Origin: Byssochlamys sp. IMV 00236
Taxonomy: Eukaryota > Ascomycota > Eurotiomycetes > Eurotiales > Thermoascaceae
Assembly: GCA_001931875.2 (NCBI GenBank)
Contig: MSJH02000823.1
Span: 224,174 to 288,173, forward strand
Length of the DNA stretch: 64,000 nucleotides
Direction of reading: 5' to 3'
Below are positions 1 through 10,586 of the stretch, one piece after another. Below the pieces are notes generated by a model. It was not told the origin of the DNA. It saw nothing but the letters and a program-made list of their open reading frames with translations, and made no database searches. Position numbers and translations under genes: made by a program. The number at the start of each line of letters is the position of its first letter. The first letter of the stretch is position 1.

Positions 1-1251
1 TGGGCGGTCTGGCCCAATCAGATCGCTACGATCTCATCTGTATCTCCTTTTCTCATTGGTTCCTCTTTCGGAGACGACAATTCGTTCTTCGTCTCTCTCG
101 CCCTCTCCATCGGGCGATTTCTTATCTATCTGAATCAATAATCTGATGCGCGCTCGACCCTTCTGTACTCTCTGCCTCTATCAGGATATTCGATACGGTT
201 GATGAAACAACCATTCCACTGAGTCTTGCTTCTCCTTTCTCTCCGCCATCGACCGTTTCCCTCGGGGAAGGGAACGCAGACGGTTCCATGGAGAGAGACC
301 TCCACAGCAGAAAGAGACGGCGCCCTTTTTTTCGCCCTTGGGTCAAGCTCCGCCCGTCGTCGCTTTCTCCGACTGGTGCCGTGTCCGGCTACCCCAGCTT
401 CCCTGCCCCATCACAAGCTGGAAGGCTCTCTTTGGATCAGCATTCACGCGAACACTCACGGCAGTTACAGTGCTCCAATGACATCCCAGGCTGGGAGAAA
501 AGAAGAAGAAAAAAAAAAGATCCTCTGCATTCCCTCGCATATATACATCTGACAACTCCCGCCGCATTTGTCCTTTTTTTTTCCTCTTCTGCAGTCACCA
601 GTGATACTCACATTCTTCAACAGTCATCTACCCTGTCCATCTATACCCTCCCCGGGATTCTTTTGACAATCACTGTCAGCTTTGCTTCTGCAGTGGTTGA
701 TCAAGCAATTGTTCCCGATTCATTCTTGCACCGTATCACATATATATACCCTGTCAGCCGGCTCCAGCGCAATGCTGAGCTAGTTACTACTCTTTCGATT
801 ATTTCTGTTTTCTATATACCTATAATACTCGGGTTTTCCAGAGACTCGCAGCATACAAAGGTTCTGGTCCATCTACTTCGCGCGTTCCTAGAGAAGCTCC
901 GTGATAGCAACTCGACAATCCCAACGCGACTCCGCCCTTTATCTGCTTCTTCAGTCCGATAGACTTCCGGTAAACCTGAAGCAGCCCAGAGCGACATTGT
1001 TAGCAACATTGTGATCGATTATTCCCCGAACGGACGGATTGCACCCCTCCCGGCACGAAGTTTAGATCTAGCCCCAACGCAAGGCCTACATTTTCGCACC
1101 CCAGCGCCGAACCCATCGACGAGCCCATCGACGATTTTGGCGATTTCGAACGGCCCGGATCGGTAGGAGACACGATCGCCCCAGCGCCAACATTTCGGTA
1201 GCAGACGTCTTACCCACAGCGCCCGTGAACCCCCAGAAGAAAACCGAAGCC
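1..1251 (+). promoter_or_regulatory. Upstream region and probable 5' leader of the first MFS transporter
   Basis: No supported gene. Long open frames here (for example 288-962) have no recognisable domain, are pyrimidine-driven and look like chance. TATA-like stretches occur near 536-546 and 737-748. The stretch from about 560 to 960 is rich in CT tracts typical of fungal promoters and leaders. The transcript start cannot be fixed from sequence alone. Part of the region may belong to a neighbour outside the window. Confidence 0.4.
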
Positions 1252-3339
1252 ATGCCTTTCTTCACCAACCCCTTCCAGAGGGACAACTACCGCACCTTTC
1301 CAGGTGTGGTGATACCGCTGTCCCAGGGTCATCGCCCCGATCTGGCTCCTGCAGAAAAGGATGTCAACCCGGCCAAGGACGATGATAAGCTGGCCAAGGT
1401 TGGGTCGGAGGAGAATGGTGCCGCATCACTCCCCGAGACTAGCACATTGACCATCGAGGCTCTCCGAGCAGAGGTGGAAAATGATGTCGCGGCGTCCGGC
1501 CATGACAGTGCCTATGATCGTACGTCTTTCTATGCCGCGTAGCGCCTGTTGAGCCCCTTTCTTTTCTCTCTCCGGAGCGGTCCCAACCTGCGCTTATCCC
1601 AACGCGACTATTCCCCTCTTGACCCTGTGGTATATTCCAGTAGATGATGGATCTAATGTTCTTGTACAGGAAAGTCCAAAGTGATCAACAGGGCCATCCA
1701 AGACATTGGAATGGGCCGATATCAATGGGAGCTCTTCGCTCTGTGCGGTTTCGGTTGGCTGGCAGACAAGTGAGTTTTTCTGCCTTCTTCTACATGGAAC
1801 CAGGCATCGACCAGCTGCTAATCTCAGTCACCATCTAGTCTATGGCTACAGGTACATCCATATCGCGAAGTAATGGACGTCGTTGGAACTATCTTACTGA
1901 TCACGTGCAGGGTGTTGCCCTAACTCTTACCCAGCTGTCCGTCGAGTTCGGCGTCTCTGAGTCGCACGTGCGCTTTACCACATGTGCCCTCTTTCTGGGT
2001 CTTTGTATCGGAGCGTCTTTCTGGGGTATCATGTCCGATGTGGTGGGACGACGCCTAGCCTTCAATATGACCCTGTTCATGTGCGGCGTTTTTGGTATCG
2101 CAGTGGGTGGAAGTCCTACGTGGATAGGGTATGTTGCATCTGCTAAGCCTAAATGTCACCGGGGACTACCGCTGACCTCCTGTAATCAGAGCCTGCGCCA
2201 TGTTCGCTTGTATGGGACTGGGTGTCGGTGGTAACTTGCCAGTCGACGGAGCACTGTTCCTGGAATTCCTGCCTTTTGCTTCGGGGAATCTCTTGACTAT
2301 GCTTAGCGTCTGGTGGCCGATCGGTCAGTTGATATCAAGTCTCTTGGCTTGGGCTTTTATCCCCAATTACTCCTGCTCAACCGACTTGCCGTCATGCCAC
2401 ACGACCTCCGGTGTCCCTTGCTGCAGAAAGGAGGACAACATGGGTTGGAGATACCTGACCTATACCCTTGGTTCACTGACCTTCTTTATGTTCGTATGCC
2501 GCTTCTTCTTCTTCCACCTCTTCGAGTCACCCAAGTTCCTTCTCTCTCGTGGCCGCCAGGAAGAAGCGGTTTCTGCGGTTCACGGCATTGCCTACAAGAA
2601 CAAGACCAAGACGTGGCTCACGAACGAGATCCTCAATGAGATTGGCGGTCACCCAGACGAAGCGTCCAATCAGGTCCTGTCATACGCAGAGATCATTAAA
2701 AGAACCCTGTCTAAGTTCTCCGGAGAACGCATTGGTCCCCTCTTCGCGACCAAGAGACTCGGGTTCACCACCGTTCTGTTGTGGTTCTGCTGGGCGACTA
2801 TCGGCATGGGATATCCTCTCTTCAACGCATTCCTGCCCCAGTACCTCAGCAACTCCGGTGGCAGCGGTGCTCCTACGCCAACAAACATCGTTTACCGCAA
2901 CTATGCTATCACGTCCATTGTTGGCGTCCCCGGCTCCATCCTAGGTTGCTATACCGTCGACATCAAGTACATTGGACGCAAGGGAACGATGGCGATCTCA
3001 ACCGTGATTACAGGTGTCATCCTCTTCTGTTTTACGATCTCTACAGACTCCAACTCCCAGCTGGTCTGCTCTTCTCTGGAAGCGTTCTTCCAGAACATCA
3101 TGTATGGCGTGTTGTACGCCTACACTCCGGAAGTCTTCCCCGCCCCTAACCGCGGCACGGGAACAGGTATCGCCAGTTTCTTCAACCGTCTGTGCGGTCT
3201 GTTTGCCCCCATTGTCGCGATCTATGGCTCCAACGCGAACCCGAACTCTCCCATATATGCAAGTGGCGGTCTTATCCTTGCTGCGTTCGTGGCCATGTGT
3301 CTGCTGCCTATCGAAACGCGGGGCAAGCAATCTCTGTAG
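1252..3339 (+). CDS. MFS transporter, sugar-porter/SV2-like, 582 aa, five exons
   Basis: A polytopic plasma-membrane transporter of the major facilitator superfamily; the substrate is not predictable from sequence. Exons join as 1252-1519, 1670-1769, 1839-1851, 1911-2128 and 2190-3339, with every junction GT..AG and in frame. A hydrophilic N-terminal tail of about 100 residues precedes the membrane domain. The loop 2-3 signature DVVGRR falls at about residues 170-175. Further helices run to the C-terminus, and the late segment YAYTPEVFPAPNRGTGTG matches the PET/PEVFPxxxRGTG pattern of sugar-porter and SV2-like carriers. The ATG at 1252 was chosen because the frame upstream begins only with GTG. 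The third exon is a 13-nt microexon encoding the end of NLWLQ in helix 1. Family assignment is firm; substrate is unknown. Confidence 0.9.
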
Positions 3340-4261
3340 AGCGTCATCTTTCCGCAGAGGGAGATTCCTTATCTTATCTGCCTGATCTACGAGTCTTGGG
3401 AATCTCGCATTCGGTCTGATATCCCTCTGGAAGAAGAGTCTACTTATTAAGCATGAATATTCGTGATCAAGATGCCATTTTTCTTTTGCATAGCGCTACT
3501 CTTGGCATCGTTACATGCATCGACTGCTGGGTATTTAGTTTGAGCAGTGTGAGCCGATACCTGTCTGGCATGCATGTCCTGCATTTTTCACAGAAGAAGA
3601 AACAAAAATACACATGTACATAATTGATGTCTTATATATACCCTCGATGTGGAGTATGAAATGGAATGATTTAACGATCAATCTACTATCCAAACAGTCC
3701 CTGGAAGATAAAGTACTACTACTACTACGCAAATCCAGACGTCAAGACAAGAATACCATTCTTATCTTAGCTTCCGCCTAGACCAACCCTAACAATAATT
3801 CATAATATGCACTTGTTCAGGAACAAAACAGAAAGCGATCATCTAGTGGGCCAAGGGCGCTCCAAAGACTCCAATCAGATAACTCACGACGACTTTAGTT
3901 ATGTATTATTAGATTCCTCGCTTCTGGTATAGATAGACTAGCTCCGGCGACCAGGGCTTTATTTCAAGAGCCCAGAGGTGCGGTGTGCGGTGTGTGGTGC
4001 TTATCAATATCGACAGTGCAATGTGCATACAATATGAGGCTAGATCAGCGCAACGGATAACTATAAAGTAGTTATGTGCTATTGCAGAATCTGTAATTTT
4101 ACAGTAACTATTATCTAACATTATATAGAGTAATATCTATAAGGTGATACACGGACTCGATAGTTAGTTAGGTTAAAGTGAATTAGCAAGTGAGAACAAT
4201 GATTCTGGAGGAAACTAACTAACTAATCGTTTCGTAGGGCTTCGAGTATTATTATCATTAC

Positions 4262-4282
4262 AGTAACTACTATGTAGTTACT
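4262..4282. repeat. Perfect inverted repeat, 8-bp arms and 5-nt loop
   Basis: AGTAACTA (4262-4269) and TAGTTACT (4275-4282) are exact reverse complements around CTATG. The related string ACAGTAACTA recurs near 4101, and a TAACTA/TAGTTA pair sits near 4060-4075. No function can be assigned. Confidence 0.7.
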
Positions 4283-4586
4283 ATGTATATTATTACCGGG
4301 TGGAGTTTTTCTCTCAATGGATCTCCACTTTCTTAAGTAACCAGATCATCGATGTAACTATGAGTTAGTCTAGTACCATATTATTCTTTAGTTGGTCTTG
4401 ACCCCACTCTTGGGGTTCCCGGGAGATTTCCACTCTAGGTTATAGTTATAGTTATGAGCGGTGCAGCTTTTAATAATAATAATTCTTGAATTATTTACTA
4501 CTGTATGAAGGGAGGCGTAGCCTCTCCTGGAATCAGGATGGAGGGTTATGTTTCGGAGGTTGCATGTGCTTGTGGTGACCGGTCTT

Positions 4587-4601
4587 ACACACACACACAC
4601 A
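4587..4601. repeat. (AC)n microsatellite
   Basis: A run of about seven AC dinucleotides in the intergenic region. Confidence 0.8.
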
Positions 4602-4731
4602 ATCCCTAATTAACTACCATGCTCTAGACTTTAAAGTGCGGAGTGTTGATACACAATATGTAAGTACATGAAAACAGGATTTGCTGCTTCTCCACATTTG
4701 GATTACTGGATTGCGGGATCAAGGTATGTAG

Positions 4732-4748
4732 GTATGTACTGTACATAC
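4732..4748. repeat. Near-perfect palindrome GTATGTAC-T-GTACATAC
   Basis: Two 8-bp arms are exact reverse complements around a single T. It lies in the spacer upstream of the second transporter. It could be a dimeric regulator site or a chance AT palindrome. Confidence 0.6.
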
Positions 4749-5781
4749 TACATAGTCGGTGAGGTTAGAATCCACCCTTTAATGGAGATTTCTCTGCATC
4801 TTCGCATATGTCGTCTCTGCGATGTATTGGCGGTCTCTTTTTCTTCGCCCAGTGTGTTGATCTGTACTCTGGTCGAGGATCCCTTGGAAGTGGAACGTCG
4901 GAAGATTCCGTTGTATGTATGTACTAAGGTTAGGTGATCTGACACCGACTTTTACTTAAGTTTCCAAGGATGATTGCTTACTTACAGTCTACTTATGCCC
5001 AAAGACCGAGAAAGTCAGCACGCAATCCGCAGGTCTACCTTATGGATGATAATCCTTTTCCGATGCAGCCATCTGTATCTAGAGTGTGCTACTCATAAGT
5101 CAGACCTGCAACACATTCCGCCAACACATTGTGCAGTAATAATCATTTACATGACTCGACATCCCGGCGGTTAACTATCTGATCGGAACCGAATCTTCGA
5201 TGGGGGTGGCGCTTGCGGTGGACCTTCCTCTTTGGTCTTTTTTAGCGCTAAATTTTACCCCGACTTGAATAAGGCTTTTTGCCAGCAACTTTTCGGCCAG
5301 TCTTTCTGTTCCATTATTTGCCTAATTCTGATCCATCCAGGTCATTTAGCATAATAAATTCATACTAGTCCGGGCTCGCCCACGATGTTGAAGTCGGTCT
5401 CCAAGGTACGTTCGGGCAGGGAACCAATGATAGGACGAGTTCCTCCCCGTACATCATGGTCCCGCAATAGACAAGATGGTACTAGAAAACCCGCCGTCGG
5501 TGACAAAACTTAGCCATTAACTAACTATTAACTACTTAGTTCGTCTTCGTCGCATTTCTCTTTCATCGTATGTCTTCATCTTCTTAAGATCTGATCTGGG
5601 GATCTGTCGTTATTCCATCGGATAAATCGTCAAATCAATACTATAAACTACTGTCTTGATTCCTGCATGCTGCAGTGTTCTAGCTGAAGTCGCATCGACG
5701 TAATTTGCAGGTCAACAGAAAGGGCTGAGAGTGTAGGACCGGTCTTTTTTCTTTGGAGGCACCAGGTTACGCACAAGGCAT

Positions 5782-7418
5782 ATGTCTACACATTCTTACA
5801 TTGGAACCTCATCGGGGCCACAGATCAGAAATGATGATTCTTTCCAAGCATCTAATCATTCGTCTCATGGAGAGTCCCCCCGCGAGAAATCTTCAGACAC
5901 TTTCATCCATGAAGGCTCTCAGAGCGCAGAGGTGAATCCCAGCCATGCAGTTGATTCTTCGAATGAGAAGCAGTATACTTCACAAGAACGGCCAGTGAAT
6001 CATTCTGTACCTGCATTCGACGGCAGCCACACGCCTGAGTCCGGGGATGGCGATTATTCAGACGAAGAGACCATTGCGGATGCGTCCTCGCACATGGAAA
6101 CCACGACTCGAGTTTTGACTGACCCTTACGGAAACACTTATCCAGAAGGAGGACGGCAGGCTTGGGTCGTGGTCTTTGGCAGTTTCATGGGCCTTGTGGG
6201 TTCCCTGGGGCCAATGAATACTATCGGGACCTTCCAGGCTTATGTCTCGACACACCAACTGAAGGACGAAAGTGAAGGTGCAGTCGGTTGGATCTTTGGT
6301 GTCTATGCATTTCTGACCTTTTTCTGCGGAATTCAGATTGGTCCAGTCTTTGATGCAAAGGGCCCACGACTTCTTGTCCTTGCTGGTTCAATCTGCATCG
6401 TGGCTTCATTTATCATCGTGGGCTTCTGCACTCAGTACTGGCATTTCATGCTCGTTCTGGGCGTCCTCAATGGCATTGGCACGTCCTTGTTGTTTACGCC
6501 TTGCCTTGCGGCCGTCGGGCATTTCTTTTATGAAAAGCGAGGTCTAGCTACAGGAATGGCCGCTACTGGTGGCTCTGTGGGAGGCATTGTGTTCCCTCTG
6601 ATGTTGGATAACCTCTTTCCTAAAGTTGGGTTTGCTTGGGCAACTCGAGTCCTGGCCTTGATATGTCTGGTCACGGTAGGAACAGCATGTCTACTAGTCA
6701 AGTCCAGACTGCCCTCGAAACCAGCGTCAAAGGAGAATATACTTCCGGATTTCCGTATCTTCAGGGATCCCATTTTCACGTTCACGACAGCAGGTATCTT
6801 CTTTGTCGAATGGGGCCTTTTCATTCCCTTGAGTTATATAACATCCTATGCCCTGTCGCACAACATCTCGCCTACCTTTTCCTACCAGGTCCTAGCCATC
6901 CTCAACGCTGGCTCTTTCTTCGGTAGATGGCTTCCCGGTTACGTCGCAGACTTCCTTGGTCGTTTCAATGCCATGATCCTTGCCTCCGTCCTGTGCGTTT
7001 TGTGCAATGCCTGCTTCTGGCTTCCTGCGGGCAACAGCGTCGCTCTGCTGGTCGTATATTGTGCTATATTCGGCTTCGCTAGTGGCAGCAACATCAGTCT
7101 GACTCCTGTCTGTGTCGGACAGCTTTGCAAGACAGAGAACTATGGCAGATATTATGCGACGGCATATACCATTGTCAGTTTCGGGTAAGTAGACTTCATC
7201 GCCCTGAAATCTTTATGTGAAGGGAACTGCAGTACTAACTGAAACAAAATAGTACCCTTACTGGTGTCCCTATTGCAGGCGAGATCATCTCCCGCTGCGA
7301 TGGTCAGTATTGGGGCCTCATCGCTTTCACGACTTGCAGCTACTTTGCCGGTCTGATTTGCTTCACCGCCGCCAAATTGCTTAAAGTCGGCCTGCGCGGA
7401 GCTTGGACTGTCTATTAA
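5782..7418 (+). CDS. MFS monocarboxylate-transporter-like permease, 522 aa, two exons
   Basis: A twelve-helix major facilitator of the fungal MCT (Mch-like) group; substrates in this group include monocarboxylates and riboflavin, so the cargo is not predictable. Exons 5782-7184 and 7253-7418 join in frame through GTAAGT..ATAG. Residues 1 to about 120 are a polar, Ser/Glu-rich cytosolic tail. The membrane part begins at [15 protein letters not shown] (from residue 121), the usual DGGxxAW-like start of helix 1. The motif [21 protein letters not shown], in a mid-protein loop and helix, is characteristic of the family. The second exon supplies [11 protein letters not shown] and the last helix. 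The start at 5782 is the first ATG of the frame. Nothing nearby suggests a metabolic cluster. Confidence 0.9.
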
Positions 7419-8715
7419 TGTCTGAGTAAAGCAGTGTTTCATTGGCTTGTTCCAGGTGTTTCTCATAATTTTCTGCTCATTTTGCCCCGACGCATGCATA
7501 CACACAACTTTATTGAATGAATTATGCACGTAATGTCTGATCTAATAGCATTAGAATGTCTCTGTGGGGTGCTGGGCTTGATTTCCACTTTGTCTTCTGC
7601 TTTGCTTCTTTTCTTTTCTTTTTTTTTCTTTTCTATTAGATGTTGCAGTTTTATAACTCGGTATTTCTGCATTGCTTGATTATATGGGTCTGTTGTGATG
7701 GCATCTGGTAGGTGTTCTCGTGGCTGGGCTAAAAAGTAACTGTTTGCATTTGGTGTCCGGTATTATAGAAATAGCATTTACATAGTTAGAAGAATGTATG
7801 TTTTGGTCACTGTGTACCACACATGAAGACACGTGCTTTGCCTGGTCGTGAGACACTGTTTTTTTCTATCTTTTTCAGGCTAAGTTAGGTACAGACCAAT
7901 GTTCATGAGGTCGAAACGGCTCTAGGGCTTCTTTCCTTTTTTTCTCTCCCCCCCACCCCCAAGAGGAAGGGGACGCTGAGCCCCCAGGAGATAAAACATT
8001 ATTACATTGTACCCAAATAATCTAGTAATCGTATGCTCTGGCGCGTAATATATCTGGCTAGCTGATGGTGAAGCTACGGCTAACTAGCTCATTTTCAATG
8101 GCTAGCATCCCAGGGAGAATCCTCCTTGCACCATCAAAATTTACAGGGCCTCGTAAGCTTTCCAGTAATGATGTATTGATCAGAAGTTTCTGGGAGCAAT
8201 TAGTAGGTGCTGAGGTCGGAGATAATAGTCCATTCAAAAGCTTCCTCGGGACCTATTACTCCTCTTTACTCTCTAATCCATCAGACTTTTTGCCTCCAAG
8301 CTCCGCTGACTTCTTTGATCACCTAATGGAACTGACTACATAGTTCATCCTCCATCTAAGCAGGTCCACGCGCCCAAAATTCAAGAAAGGCTGGTGGAGC
8401 TGCTTCATACTGCAGGCTGGCGGGCGGGCCGCTCGCAACGGTCGGTCCGCCCCATGCGGGATTCTTTCCATTTTGTGAGTTGGATCTCAGCTGATGATTC
8501 TAGCCGTTCAAAATATGGAGTTCTAATTGAAGATGACGGAGAAACCAGCATGTGCTATTATCTAGGTAGCTTCTTTCACCAGCACAGGCTCACTATATAT
8601 GAAGTTGCTTACTTGCCCGGCGCAAACATATATCGTTGACCAGTCCGCTCCATATATACAGACGGGATCCGGTCTCACTCATCCCACTCAACAAATCAAT
8701 ATATTCGAATCCGTC
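7419..8715. other. Intergenic region with two weak ORFs of unknown status
   Basis: Contains the 3' flank of the MCT-like gene with T-rich tracts near 7615-7630 and a C-rich tract near 7948-7962. Two + strand open frames, 8065-8343 (92 aa) and 8394-8639 (81 aa), have ordinary amino-acid composition but no motif I recognise. A short GC-rich patch at about 8408-8460 contrasts with its surroundings. TATATA at about 8652 could belong to the pseudogene promoter that follows. Confidence 0.4.
8065..8343 (+). CDS. Uncharacterised small ORF, 92 aa
   Basis: A complete ATG-to-stop frame in a gene-poor region. I recognise no domain. The middle (residues about 40-90) is rich in Phe, Ser and Asp, with no signal peptide or membrane segment. 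It could be a relic of a larger gene, part of an unannotated gene with introns, or chance. Listed only because it lies in an otherwise unexplained stretch beside a pseudogene. Confidence 0.15.
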   Translation: MVKLRLTSSFSMASIPGRILLAPSKFTGPRKLSSNDVLIRSFWEQLVGAEVGDNSPFKSFLGTYYSSLLSNPSDFLPPSSADFFDHLMELTT

Positions 8716-9080
8716 ATGTCACCTGCCCACAGACTGCTCTGAGAGTGGCGCCCATTGCCCAAAGCGCACTTCATCTGAGCTATTCTCCCTTTTCCGAAGG
8801 GACTATACTTGGTGAGGTGATCCTTAACTCGAATGTTACATGCTAGATACCGATATTTCACACCATCTCACAGTGACTGGCGCAACGGGGCGGAATGGGT
8901 CTTGCCCTCGTCGAGGCTATTCTCGAGTGCGGCGCAAATGTAGTTGGGCTCGACCGGGTAGACAAGCCGGCAACTGAAGGTTGGGGTAATGTCGAACTCG
9001 TGAATGAAATTCTATTGGGAATTTTTATCCGAATGCCGATGAAATGCTGTCTCTATCACAGAAAAACCTGCACGGTTTAG
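8716..9080 (+). pseudogene. Truncated short-chain dehydrogenase/reductase (SDR) pseudogene
   Basis: The 5' end of an SDR gene of the arabinitol/sorbose-type is readable in pieces. An ATG at 8716 opens a frame that stops after eight codons. A one-base shift restores a run that ends SPFSEGTILV at a good donor (GTGAGG, 8812). After a 62-nt intron ending CAG at 8873, the nucleotide-binding motif VTGATG follows. A second one-base shift near 8891-8894 is needed to continue into MGLALVEAILECGANVVGLD, the glycine-rich Rossmann helix and the strand-2 acidic residue (8895 onward). Similarity fades after about 8990 and a stop follows at 9078-9080. The catalytic Ser/Tyr/Lys region is absent. TATATA at about 8652 fits a former promoter. 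Confidence 0.7.
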
Positions 9081-9455
9081 TCTGCGGTAAACCCGACATC
9101 TACTTAGCAGGGTAGGGCTGCCCACTCCGACGGCTTTCTATATCGGGAAATGCTTGTGGGGTTTGGAAACACCGTCTACTCTGCATGTGAAGTCATCGAT
9201 GATACATGAAGAATTACAGCGTTGATTCCCTTATCCTTGTGGCTGCTTTGTAGGGGGGACGATCGGTGCTAGGTGTAAAACAGCGCCCTTCAATCAAAGT
9301 ACCTATGTAGAAAGAATCAACCGGACAAGTTTACTATGTTTCTAGAGATGTCCCTCAGATGTTCTGTAGATAACCCGCCAAGAAAAAATCCGTAGCTAAC
9401 ACTAAGACGTATTCGGACCAGAAAATCAAGAAAAAAGAAAAAAGAAAAAAAGAAA
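9081..9455. other. Intergenic, no gene seen
   Basis: No coding signal. The right end (about 9425-9455) is A-rich and supplies the Pol III terminator of the adjacent minus-strand tRNA. Confidence 0.5.
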
Positions 9456-9530
9456 CGTCCCTGAGAAGGCTCGAACTTCCAACCTCTCGATTAACAGTCG
9501 AACGCGCTAGACCAATTGCGCCACAGAGAC
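9456..9530 (-). tRNA. tRNA-Asn (anticodon GTT), copy 1
   Basis: A 75-nt cloverleaf without an intron. The acceptor stem GTCTCTG pairs with CAGGGAC and the discriminator is G. The D stem is GCGC/GCGC. The anticodon loop CTGTTAA carries GTT. The T loop is TTCGAGC. The A box (TGGCGCAATTGG) and B box (GTTCGAGCC) are present. On the minus strand it is followed by several T runs, a Pol III terminator. It differs from copies 2 and 3 at one base (9464), which turns one T-stem G-C pair into G-U. Confidence 0.97.
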
Positions 9531-10293
9531 GATTTGATGGAAGGATCGGCGGGTACCTAACTTATTAACCAATCTAAAGAAATTTTGCAGTATCATGTCG
9601 ACAATAAGGGCTTCCAACATCTGTTTTGTGCAGGTTAAGTTACTATTGTCCTTTTTATTCCACTGATGTGTGCTGTAACTATTCTCAATGTTTGACTCTT
9701 AGGGTTGGGACCCTATGTTGTAGCGGTTTATTGGTATGGCTAGATATATATTCGTGTGATACATATTTTTACCCGCATCTAGTTCGGTTGGCTAACCATG
9801 TACATAATATTGCAGACACTCTATGTGGGGAGCTCCTGACGGAGTTTCCCCATGTTTTCGCTTGAGTGAGGTTGTCGAATCCTAAACAGCACGGAAGCAG
9901 AATCTGAGTTACTTGCTTGACTCTAGGTCTAGGGGGGATTTGATCCCATATTTATCGCTAGCATACAAAGAATCTAGATCCTAATAATCCAGTAATCTAG
10001 TAGTAATCCAGCGTAATTAGGATTCAAAGAATCTGCCACAAATGGATGATTGACAGATCACCTGGCGTTTGCTTTGTACGCCGACAGAGGTCCACTAGCA
10101 GACACAAAAAAGACCGGCTAGGGGTCAATTAGAAGGGCAGGCCTCTTACACAAGCAATCTCCAAGCAGGTGGTCCAGATAGACGAATACTGTTCCGTTTA
10201 GATGCGTTCGTACTCTGATATTAGCAAATGTCTATGAAGTAGATTCACAGGGAGAAATCCAGAGAATGATACCGAGGATGTACTAGTCCATTA
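9531..10293. other. Gene-poor spacer with a small repeat module
   Basis: No supported gene. A compact module at 9966-10034 has the direct repeat CAAAGAATCT at both ends and the inverted pair ATCCTAAT/ATTAGGAT inside. Short open frames, such as 9626-9865, carry no recognisable motif. Confidence 0.5.
9966..10034. repeat. Short module with flanking direct repeats and internal inverted repeat
   Basis: CAAAGAATCT occurs at 9966-9975 and again at 10025-10034. Between them ATCCTAAT (9978-9985) and ATTAGGAT (10016-10023) are exact reverse complements, and AATCCAG occurs twice. The layout is compatible with a very small non-autonomous element scar but is too short to prove it. Confidence 0.45.
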
Positions 10294-10586
10294 TCATTGC
10301 TTAGCTCTCCCTAAAAGTTCAAGGCTATACATCACATCAGGATACTTTTTTGGACTATAGGCGAGATACATTGAGATCCGGTGAGCACATGGTAGCGCCA
10401 TCGCAAAGCTCCAAGAGCCCCAAGACATTTGTACGATGCACATACTCAATTCACATGGCAGAGAAGGCTGATATACACCGGAAAAGGAAAACATGTGCTG
10501 TATTATGTGCGTGAAAACCCTTCCACCCCTCAACACATGTATTGCCGCCCAGTGCCCGATTCCCACCATGGTAGAGAATGTATAGA

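Larger units (their letters stand above)
3340..5781. other. AT-rich intergenic region between the two transporters
   Basis: No coding frame here looks real; those present are short and low in complexity. The part from about 3750 to 4750 is AT-rich and holds several short perfect inverted repeats (4262-4282, 4732-4748 and a TAGTTAGTTAG/CTAACTAACTA pair near 4162 and 4214) and an (AC)n run at 4587-4601. The remainder presumably contains the 3' end of the first transporter and the promoter of the second. GATA-type sequences (TATCTGATC near 5177) are present but not diagnostic. Confidence 0.55.

Noticed and set aside
288..962. Long + strand frame of 224 codons at the left edge
   Set aside because: Composition is Ser/Pro/Arg low-complexity from CT-rich DNA, there is no domain, and it lies in a promoter-like region.
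10294..10569. Minus-strand 91-codon frame just downstream of the secreted-protein gene, possible extra exon
   Set aside because: No splice site links it to the upstream frame, which has its own stop; no domain is visible.
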